This document shows, piece by piece, positions 1-6,248 of a stretch of DNA of 15,621 nucleotides (its first letter is position 1; every line of letters starts with the position of its first letter). The notes under the pieces were generated by a model. It did not search any database, was not told where the DNA came from, and saw nothing but the letters and a program-made list of their open reading frames with translations. The position numbers and the translations under genes were made by a program. The stretch is from Opitutaceae bacterium (GTDB lineage: Bacteria; Verrucomicrobiota; Verrucomicrobiae; Opitutales; Opitutaceae). Where the stretch lies: assembly GCA_031266495.1 (NCBI GenBank), contig JAISAX010000275.1, positions 1 through 15,621 of the forward strand, given 5' to 3'.

Positions 1-77
1 GTCCACCCCCCGGGTTGGTTCTCCACCCCACCCCGCGGGGGCGCGCCCGGGGCCGTTCCGCATCCACCTGGTGCCTT

Positions 78-95
78 CCCCCCCCCCCCCCCCCC
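78..95 (+). repeat. C18 homopolymer before the first pseudopilin
   Basis: A run of 18 C preceded by CCTT lies 15-32 bases upstream of the ATG at 110. It falls in the untranslated leader if translation starts at 110, or inside the coding region if the GTG at 71 is used. Tracts of this length are prone to slippage, so length changes could alter leader spacing or expression. A similar CCTT-C17 tract lies, on the coding strand, before the hydrolase gene that starts at 9548. Confidence 0.95.
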
Positions 96-109
96 GCACG
101 CACACTGTC

Positions 110-1075
110 ATGAAAACCACTAACCACCACCTCACCAGCCATCCTGCCAAACCTGTGAAAAACCACGCGTTCATCCCTTTCCCCCCTGCATCCGGAAACA
201 ACGTCACATCTGTTTCCATCGCTTCCCCTGACGGCTCCGCCGGACTCCATATGGAGTCCGCGCCAGACGGAGCTGACGCTCCGTCTGGCGCGGTTGTAAC
301 CAAAATCGCGCCGAGGCTCCGGCTTCGGCGCGATACAACCGCAACCGCCCCTGCTCCTTTACCCGCAGCCGCCCCCGCAGCGGCAGCCTTCACGCTCGTC
401 GAGTTGCTGACGGTCATAGCCATCATCGGCATACTGGCGGCGATTATTATTCCGGTTGTTGGCAGGGTTCGTGAATCGGCGAAGAGCATTCGTTGCGTCG
501 CCAATTTTCGCAGTATCGGCGGTGCGTTCATGCTGTTTGCGGCCGAACACAAAAATCATTTCCCGCATCCGCTGATAAGGGGGGGCACCATTCCCATGAA
601 AACCTGGATAGGGCAACTGATGCCCCATGCGGGCATGGTCGCGCCAGAGGGAGATAACTGGGGACCGCTGATGAATGCCTGTGCGCCGGACAAGACGTTC
701 GGTTGCCCCGCCTACTCCGACTACGCAGCCATCGGGAACCGCTGGGTTTCTTACAAAATGCCAGTCTCGCACGAGGACTGGCTGTGGAAGTACAACATAC
801 GCACTGAAACCCTGGACACACTGGGCGTGCCAATCAGCATCATCCCCACGCCGACCCAATCGTTACTGTGCGCCGAAGGAGGTGCGCTCCTCGGGCCTGG
901 CGGCGACGACGATATCCGTTTCAACACTTATAAGGATGACTCGGCCAAAGGCATCGGCTATCGTCATCGCAACAAGACCAACGCACTTTTTGCCGACGGC
1001 CACGTCGCCTCGTTCACAAAGCAGCAAATGGAGGAACGCTGGGACGATTGGTACGTAAAAGGCATCGACATGTGA
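110..1075 (+). CDS. Pseudopilin-like protein, prepilin N-terminus and H-X9-DG motif
   Basis: A 321-residue protein with a type II secretion/type IV pilin-like N-terminus: A|FTLVELLTVIAIIGILAAI at about residues 93-112, with Glu at +5 and Ala instead of the commoner Gly at -1. The prepilin peptidase should cut before Phe94. The C-terminal half carries RHRNKTNALFADGH, which fits the H-X9-DG pattern of pseudopilins that are expanded in Planctomycetes and Verrucomicrobia (DUF1559-like). The start is uncertain: ATG 110 is preferred, with GTG 71 and ATG 251 as alternatives. No start codon exists between 251 and the pilin motif, so the leader must read through a palindromic DNA element. A pre-cleavage leader of 93 residues is far longer than the usual 5-30. 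It is the first gene of a closely spaced plus-strand set with a PEP-CTERM protein, a glycoside hydrolase and an esterase. A role in secretion or surface assembly is inferred. Confidence 0.85.
   Translation: MKTTNHHLTSHPAKPVKNHAFIPFPPASGNNVTSVSIASPDGSAGLHMESAPDGADAPSGAVVTKIAPRLRLRRDTTATAPAPLPAAAPAAAAFTLVELLTVIAIIGILAAIIIPVVGRVRESAKSIRCVANFRSIGGAFMLFAAEHKNHFPHPLIRGGTIPMKTWIGQLMPHAGMVAPEGDNWGPLMNACAPDKTFGCPAYSDYAAIGNRWVSYKMPVSHEDWLWKYNIRTETLDTLGVPISIIPTPTQSLLCAEGGALLGPGGDDDIRFNTYKDDSAKGIGYRHRNKTNALFADGHVASFTKQQMEERWDDWYVKGIDM
241..342. repeat. Cluster of three palindromes inside the pseudopilin leader
   Basis: There are three adjacent inverted repeats. The first is a perfect 20-bp palindrome at 241-260 centred on CCATATGG. 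The second has 16-bp arms at 258-273 and 278-293 around a TGAC loop. The third has 10-bp arms at 305-314 and 325-334, enclosed by a further 9-bp pair at 290-298 and 334-342. The second and third are open in the pseudopilin frame and code for part of the leader that would be cut off. This resembles REP or Rickettsia-type in-frame palindromic elements; whether copies occur elsewhere in the genome cannot be judged here. Confidence 0.85.
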
Positions 1076-1152
1076 CATGGACACTCCCGGAACGAACCAC
1101 AAACTGAAGTCAACTCCCGCTCATTCTCCCGTTCATCCTCATCCTCAAAATC

Positions 1153-2199
1153 ATGAAGACAATATTGACGACACCAGCAATAACAACAGCGGTACTCGCC
1201 GCTCTCATCATCGGTGCACCGCCGCTCGCGGCGGCGGAATACACATTTAACCAATGGAATGCCGAGGGCATTATCAGCAGCACCAACTGGTCAAGCGGGG
1301 AGGCGCCAAGCGCGGGCAATATCTACACGGTCGCGGGCGGCCGCATTATACAGGCTACCGGCAACACGGACCTTGTATTCGCTGGCGATACGCTGAACAT
1401 GACGCTCGGCATATTGCGATTTTTCGGTAACAAGAATCTTACCGTGAACGATTTCAGAATTGGCGGCACTAGTGCCATCGACAACACCTCGGCGGGCACT
1501 TCTGTTTTGTCAGGCAACATCACTCACATCTACACCTTCATCCCTCGCGTTACGGAAAAAATATCATTCCGCACACTGGTAAATTCACAACTGGACGTCG
1601 CCGCCAAAATCAGCAGCCCGGACAGCGGATACTCTGATATCAAATTCAGAGTCATTATCGGCGAGACAGATAATGATGGCAAGGTGGACATAGGGTATTG
1701 TTTCGGCGTAGTCAGGTTCCTGAATGGCGGCAATGATTATGTCGGCAACACGGAAGTCATCAACGGGGCCACACTCGTCGTCGGCCCTACGGGAAAATTG
1801 GGAACAGGCGATCTCATACTCAAACCGGGAATGGGAATAGGACCGGGATCAGACGATGATCGTTTGCGGGCGAAAACCGTAACCCTGACGCTGGAAAACT
1901 CCGCCGCTATCGAGAGCGGCTCGGCGCTGAAACTTTACGGAGACGAGACCCAGCATGTGATGATCAACCTGAACTTTACGGGGACCAGCCTCGTTTCCTC
2001 CATTCTTGTCAACGACGTGCAGCAGACAGGCAGCCTCGCCGAAATCGCCGCAGCCCTCTCCTGGCTGGAAGTCACGGGCACGGGTTATCTGGACACCGCG
2101 CCGGCGGTTCCCGAACCCGCCACGACCGCCGCCTTGTCTGGCGCGCTTGTCCTCATGATCGCATCAGCCGCCGCCATTGCCGCCCGCGTGCGTAAATAA
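1153..2199 (+). CDS. PEP-CTERM sorting-domain protein with autotransporter-type repeat
   Basis: A 348-residue exported protein. Residues 1-28 form a signal peptide ending PPLAAA. The middle is Gly/Thr/Asn-rich and predicted beta-rich; the stretch GGNDYVGNTEVINGATLVV near residues 196-214 resembles the autotransporter-associated beta-strand repeat. The C-terminus has the PEP-CTERM layout: VPEPAT at about 319-324, a hydrophobic segment, then RVRK. Such tails are recognised and cleaved by exosortase (EpsH/XrtA) and go with exopolysaccharide-linked surface display; no exosortase is in this window. The ATG at 1153 starts directly before the signal peptide and has no Shine-Dalgarno but a C/T-rich leader. 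It lies 77 bp after the pseudopilin and 57 bp before the hydrolase. Its sequence is visibly less GC-rich than its neighbours. The ligand is unknown. Confidence 0.88.
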   Translation: MKTILTTPAITTAVLAALIIGAPPLAAAEYTFNQWNAEGIISSTNWSSGEAPSAGNIYTVAGGRIIQATGNTDLVFAGDTLNMTLGILRFFGNKNLTVNDFRIGGTSAIDNTSAGTSVLSGNITHIYTFIPRVTEKISFRTLVNSQLDVAAKISSPDSGYSDIKFRVIIGETDNDGKVDIGYCFGVVRFLNGGNDYVGNTEVINGATLVVGPTGKLGTGDLILKPGMGIGPGSDDDRLRAKTVTLTLENSAAIESGSALKLYGDETQHVMINLNFTGTSLVSSILVNDVQQTGSLAEIAAALSWLEVTGTGYLDTAPAVPEPATTAALSGALVLMIASAAAIAARVRK

Positions 2200-2214
2200 A
2201 ACACAGCACAGGGA

Positions 2215-2241
2215 CCGGCTCTTCCCTGAAAAAAGAACCGG
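2215..2241 (+). other. Imperfect hairpin between the PEP-CTERM gene and the hydrolase gene
   Basis: CCGGCTCTT at 2215-2223 can pair with AAGAACCGG at 2233-2241 with one mismatch across a 9-base loop. It has no T run after it, so it is a weak terminator candidate at best and might instead trim or stabilise the transcript between two codirectional genes. Confidence 0.3.
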
Positions 2242-2256
2242 ATTATACTCCTTCCC

Positions 2257-4858
2257 ATGATCAAATCATGTCAGCCCCGCCACCTGCGGTGTCTGTTCGC
2301 GTCGGTGCTTGCGGCATCGCTTGTAGCATCAACGGTGACGCTGCAAGCCGCCACCGCTCTCGCCCCCGCCGACATCACGGAACTGTTCCCCGCCGCCGAC
2401 ACGGAGGCGCGGCTGACGTTTCACGCGCCACCGACTGCCACTCCCACCTCCCCCCCCCCCCGCCTATATCATTAAAAACTACGAAGGACGGAAAGTGGCG
2501 GAAGGCCGTGCGACGCCCATCGGCGACGGCCTGCTCGCCGTCCGGATAAAATTGCCCGCCGGATACCACGAAGTGGTATTTGCAGGCATGGACGAGGCGC
2601 ACACGACAGGCCTCTGGTGCCGGCCTGCCGGCGAAGTCCCGGCAGACGGTTTTATGTCGATCGACACGGCGATGTCCTGGCTGACGAAACCGGAGCAACG
2701 CCCCGCGCTCGTCAAAAACCTGACACGATTTCTCGGAGCGGGAGAGGCGGGAGGCATGGCGCGGGAACGCTTCAAGTGGGCGGAAGTCCACCCCGCGGCG
2801 GGAGGGGCGGGAGGGGCGGGAGCGTTCGACTGGGAAACGGCGCGCCGGTACGAGAGCACGCGCCGCCTGTATGCGGAAGCCGGCGTGCCGGTGCTGGAGA
2901 TGTTTCACGACAGCCCCGGGTGGCTGGGACGAGCGGTGCCCAAGGCGGGGTTTCCCGAAAACCTCCCCGCGAGCGACCGCTCGTGGCGCGGCATCGCGTC
3001 GCGCTGGAACAAATACTGGGGCGCCCTCGAAATGTGGAATGAACCCGACATCTCCTTCGGCGGATTTTTCCCCGCCGACCAATACGCGCCGCTCGTCAAG
3101 ACGCTCCGCCACGCGGTGCGCAAAGCGGGCGCGGCCACTCCGCTCGGCGGCGGCGTTTTCGCGACGCAGGACGCCTCCTACATCCGCCTGGCCGCGCACA
3201 ACGGACTGTTCGACGAAAGCGATTTCATCTCCTTCCACTACTACGGCGTCCCGTCCGGGATCGAGCGCCTCGTCTCCGTGCACCGGGAACTCCTGGCGGA
3301 GCACGGGCGCCGCCACGAAACAAAACCCCTCTGGCTCACCGAAGTCGGCACGCCGACGGACGGGCCGGTCGCCGAGCGCACCTCGCAACGCGGCCAGCTC
3401 CTCGCCGCTCCCGGCTACGCGAAGCAGGCCATCGAAGCGCGCGCGTGCGGCGTCGCGCGTTTTTTTGCCTTTGTGTACGAGCCGCTGGAGGAGCGCGGCG
3501 GCAGTATTCATTTCGGGATGACGCGCCAGAACGGTTCTCCGCTGCGCGTGCTGGCGGCGGTAGCGCAGGCCGGGCGCGCCCTGGCCGGCATGGAGTATGC
3601 GGGCGACATCCCGGCAACACGCGTGCCCGGCGCGAAACAAATCCGCGTCTTCGCCCCCTCCGCCTCCGCCGCTTCCGCCGCCGCGCCGGGAAACGACGAC
3701 CTGCTGGTCATCCTTTACACGGACCCCTCCCCCCCCCTCCCTCCCGCCGCCGCCTCCTCCGCCGCCGTCTCCGCAGCCGCCGCAGCAGCAGCGGAGATCA
3801 AGCTGCCCTTTCGCGCCATATCGGCCCAGGGCGCGGACGGACGCCCCCTGTCGCTCAAATCCGGCGCAGACAACAAAACCGTGTCGGCCAGCGACGGCAT
3901 TGTTTACCTCCGCGCCACCCGCACCGCGCTTGCCGGTATCCTGGACAAAAATACACCCGCGATGCGCCTGTGGCGCCTGGGACGCGGCGCGGCGACGCCG
4001 CCGCCGGCCCTGCCGCCGGTATCCTCGATCGTGTTGCAACCGCAACTCGACTTTGACGCCGTGCAGCCCGCGCCACGCGGTTATTTTCTCCCTGACAACT
4101 GCGAGCAACTGCCGGTCAGGATCGTGGTGAACAACCTCGGCGACAAGACCCGCGTCGTCACGCTCCGCGCAAAAGGGGCGCAGACGCCGGACGCGCGCCT
4201 CACCATCGCGGCCAATGCGCGGGAGACGGCGACACTGACAATAAAAATCTCCGGCCTCGCCGAAGACAAGGCGACCGGCGACCGCCTGCTGCTCGTCAAC
4301 GCCGTGGCGGACGACGGTTCCCGCGTCGCGCCGGCAGCCCTCTCGTTCATTCCCTCGCTCGGGAAGGACAACCTCGCCGCGCACCTCCGGCGGCAGGGCT
4401 ACAAATACGCGCTGACCCTGAACGAGGAGTACCGCTGGGATCGCAACGCCGTGACCGGCTGCGCCATCACCTTCACCAGAAAACCGCCCGCCGCGTGGGG
4501 ATTCGTGGCAAAGTTCAGGCCCGGCACCGGCGACCGCTGGGCGTATCCGCGATTCACGATACCGCAGGAAGTCAACCTCTCGCGCGTCACCGGAGTGCTG
4601 ATACGCGCCCGTTGCCTGAAGCCCGCCGCCGTGCGCCTCAACATCTGGAACCAGCGCGGCGAGTGGCACGCGACGCACAACCCCGTCATGCCCGCCGACG
4701 GCCAATGGCACGTCGCCCACGTGCCCCTCGCCAGTGTTACAGGCGGAGCGACCGCCGACGCCGGCGGCGACCGCCTCGCCAAAGTCTCGCTCGGCTTCAG
4801 TTCCGATTCCGATGAAAACACCCTCGAAATCAGCGATTTTTACCTGGTCGGAAACTGA
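2257..4858 (+). CDS. Secreted clan GH-A glycoside hydrolase, frameshifted at a C12 tract
   Basis: The ATG at 2257 begins a signal peptide (residues 1-32, ending LQAATA), but this frame stops at 2475. The frame that carries the enzyme is open upstream of 2462 (AYIIKNYEGRKVAEG) and runs to 4858. The two frames meet in the run of 12 C at 2450-2461. Removing one C, or adding two, joins them into about 866 residues with a normal N-terminal beta-sandwich. As written, only a 72-residue peptide or a signal-less product from GTG 2495 (787 residues) would be made. In the 787-residue numbering, the (beta/alpha)8 domain covers about 60-390, with acid/base Glu183 in WNEPD (nt 3041) and nucleophile Glu283 in WLTEVG (nt 3341). 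The motifs fit clan GH-A and resemble GH39/GH5, but the family and substrate are not fixed. An Ala/Pro-rich loop and a C-terminal jelly-roll-like domain (about 640-787) follow. It may be phase-variable, a pseudogene or a sequencing error. Confidence 0.82.
2450..2461 (+). repeat. C12 tract at the frameshift point of the hydrolase
   Basis: Twelve C follow CACCT. Upstream codons read ...PTATPTSPPP in the signal-peptide frame. The codons from 2462 read AYIIKNYEGRK in the enzyme frame, one base out of register. Eleven or fourteen C would restore the full-length protein, so this is the exact site of the ON/OFF choice if the tract is variable. Confidence 0.95.
2798..2824 (+). repeat. Three 9-bp tandem units, G-quadruplex-capable
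   Basis: The unit GCGGGAGGG occurs twice, followed by GCGGGAGCG, and codes for an Ala/Gly-rich AGGAGGAGA linker between the first beta-sandwich and the catalytic barrel of the hydrolase. Positions 2800-2820 hold five runs of three or more G with one- or two-base spacers, enough for a coding-strand G-quadruplex. Confidence 0.75.
3723..3793 (+). repeat. C9 tract and GCC/GCA-type low-complexity insert in the hydrolase
   Basis: A run of nine C (3729-3737) is followed by CCG/GCC/GCA-rich triplets. They code for a Pro/Ala loop (DPSPPLPPAAASSAAV and an alanine run) in the beta-sandwich after the catalytic barrel. The remaining sequence on either side reads as ordinary beta strands, so this looks like an expanded surface loop that can change length; only the C9 part threatens the frame. 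Confidence 0.7.
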
Positions 4859-4900
4859 CCGGCCCGGGAACCTCACAAAACACCGCTCAAGACCAGTACC

Positions 4901-6097
4901 ATGAACAAAGAACCGATGAACCCGCCGGCCCGGTTTTTGCCGGCCCGGTTTTTGCCGATCCTGCTTTTGCCGATCCTGGCCCTCGCAACATGCGCGAGTA
5001 CTCTCCGTGCGGATACGGACGACGAGCGGCGACGCCTCGCCGAATGGATGACTCCCCTCTGGCAACCCGGCATCCAGCACAACGAAACCCTCCTCCTGTG
5101 GGCGCGCGACGGCGAACTCCCCTCGGCCCCCCTCCTCTTTGACGCCGACAAGATCTTGTCCGTGCGCGACTCCGCCCTGAAAACCGTGTACGAGGAAGGG
5201 CGCGACTGGATTTACCGGGACGGCAAACTCATTCTGCCCAAAAACACCCGCATCCCCTGGATGAGCGCCGCCGAATTTTATCCCGCCAACCCCGGCCCCC
5301 CCGAACCACGCACAACCATGCCCCGCCTCTCCGGCGGAAACATGATTTTCCGCGAAGGCAATTTTTTCCACCAGCACCAGATCGCCGTCACGTACCGGCA
5401 CCGCGCCACGCCCCGCTGGACAGGCCCCGTGCCGCAACTCGCCACCGCCAACCTGCCGCGCACACTCGGGAAACTCCGTACCCGCGCGCCCCTCACGATC
5501 ATTGCGTATGGCGACAGCATTACAGTCGGAGCCAACGCCTCCGGCTTCGGCGGCTCCGCCATCGCGCCCTTCCAGCCCATCTGGACGGAACTCTTCCGGC
5601 GCTGGCTTGCGCACGCCCACGCGCACCCCGCCATCACCCTGCGCAACAAGGCAGTCGGGGGCAAAGGCGCCGCCTGGGGCGCGCAAAACGCCCCCGCCGC
5701 CTTGGCCGGCGACCCTGCCGACCTTGTCATTATCGCCTTCGGGATGAACGACCGTGCCATGCCGCCGAAGACGTTTCGCGAGCACACGGTCCGCATGATG
5801 GAAGCCGCCCGCAAAGCCAACCCCAGGGTCGAGTTCATTCTCGTGCAATCGATGCTCAACAACCCCGACTGGCAACCCCACGGCAACCTTGCGGCCTTTG
5901 GCAGCATCCTGAAAAACCTGAGCGGCCCCGGCGTCGCATTTTGTGACATGATGGCCGTCCACACCGCGCTTCTCCAGCGCAAGCGTTACGAGGACATGAC
6001 CGGCAACCACGTCAACCATCCCAACGATTTCCTGATCCGCGCCTACGCCCAGCTCCTCGCCGCCCTGCTCGCCCCGCTGCCGGAGCGGACTCAATAA
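4901..6097 (+). CDS. Secreted SGNH/GDSL-family esterase
   Basis: A 398-residue protein, probably a carbohydrate esterase removing acyl groups from the polysaccharide attacked by the adjacent hydrolase. Residues 1-37 form a signal peptide ending LRA; LATC at 28-31 is a poor lipobox, so a lipoprotein is less likely. A beta-rich N-terminal domain (about 40-185) precedes the SGNH domain. Block I is IIAYGDSITVG with nucleophile Ser206, block II has Gly253/254 in AVGGKG, block III is GMND with Asn283, and block V is HVNHPND with His373. The usual DxxHP aspartate of block V is absent (HVNHP); some SGNH relatives ending in NHPNDFGH share this. The gene starts 42 bp after the hydrolase, which suggests one transcript. 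The start is the first ATG before the signal peptide; no Shine-Dalgarno is visible. The substrate is not readable from sequence. Confidence 0.86.
   Translation: MNKEPMNPPARFLPARFLPILLLPILALATCASTLRADTDDERRRLAEWMTPLWQPGIQHNETLLLWARDGELPSAPLLFDADKILSVRDSALKTVYEEGRDWIYRDGKLILPKNTRIPWMSAAEFYPANPGPPEPRTTMPRLSGGNMIFREGNFFHQHQIAVTYRHRATPRWTGPVPQLATANLPRTLGKLRTRAPLTIIAYGDSITVGANASGFGGSAIAPFQPIWTELFRRWLAHAHAHPAITLRNKAVGGKGAAWGAQNAPAALAGDPADLVIIAFGMNDRAMPPKTFREHTVRMMEAARKANPRVEFILVQSMLNNPDWQPHGNLAAFGSILKNLSGPGVAFCDMMAVHTALLQRKRYEDMTGNHVNHPNDFLIRAYAQLLAALLAPLPERTQ
4925..4984 (+). repeat. Four imperfect 15-bp units coding for the signal peptide
   Basis: Units CCGGCCCGGTTTTTG (twice, identical, 4925-4939 and 4940-4954) and CCGATCCTGCTTTTG (4955-4969), with a degenerate fourth at 4970-4984, encode PARFL, PARFL, PILLL, PILAL. 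The hydrophobic core of the esterase signal peptide is thus a tandem array of five-residue units whose copy number could change without loss of frame. Confidence 0.85.
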
Positions 6098-6107
6098 CTG
6101 ATGTCAG

Positions 6108-6128
6108 CCCCCCCCTCCCCCCCCCCCC
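6108..6128 (+). repeat. C8-T-C12 tract just after the esterase stop
   Basis: This run begins 11 bases after the TAA at 6095-6097. Its last 16 bases (6113-6128) are a perfect reverse complement of 6232-6247, next to the stop of the opposite gene. The two tracts thus form a 16-bp inverted repeat enclosing the 103-base intergenic core. Confidence 0.93.
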
Positions 6129-6131
6129 AAC

Positions 6132-6166
6132 GTAGGGACGCACGTTACAGTGAAGTGCGCCCCTAC
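6132..6166. repeat. REP-like hairpin between the convergent cassettes
   Basis: The arms GTAGGGACGCAC (6132-6143) and GTGCGCCCCTAC (6155-6166) pair over 12 bp around an 11-base loop. There is one A-C mismatch in the plus-strand RNA, but a G-U pair in the minus-strand RNA. The site between two converging genes suits transcript end formation in both directions, although no T run follows. The GTAGGGRCGCAC core looks like a dispersed palindromic repeat; copy number cannot be checked here. Confidence 0.7.
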
Positions 6167-6229
6167 CGGCGTTGACACCACTTTGAATTATACCCGGGAG
6201 AATCGGGCGCATCTCAAAGACTGGACGGA

Positions 6230-6243
6230 GGGGGGGGGGGGGG
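6230..6243 (-). repeat. G14 (C14 on the minus strand) after the stop of the large hydrolase
   Basis: Fourteen G lie immediately downstream, on the minus strand, of the TGA at 6251-6249. Read on that strand, the sequence after the stop is GCCCT followed by C14, mirroring the C-T-C12 block after the esterase stop. Confidence 0.93.
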
Positions 6244-6248
6244 AGGGC

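Noticed and set aside
1..70. Remains of an upstream gene at the window edge.
   Set aside because: The stretch is C/G-rich with a short CCCCGCGGGG palindrome at 31-40, and no recognisable coding sequence could be read.
2375..6094. A 1239-codon open frame on the minus strand across the plus-strand hydrolase and esterase.
   Set aside because: Its translation is Arg/Gly/Val-rich without recognisable motifs, and it is antisense to two genes with clear catalytic residues. Long stop-free antisense frames are expected at this GC content.
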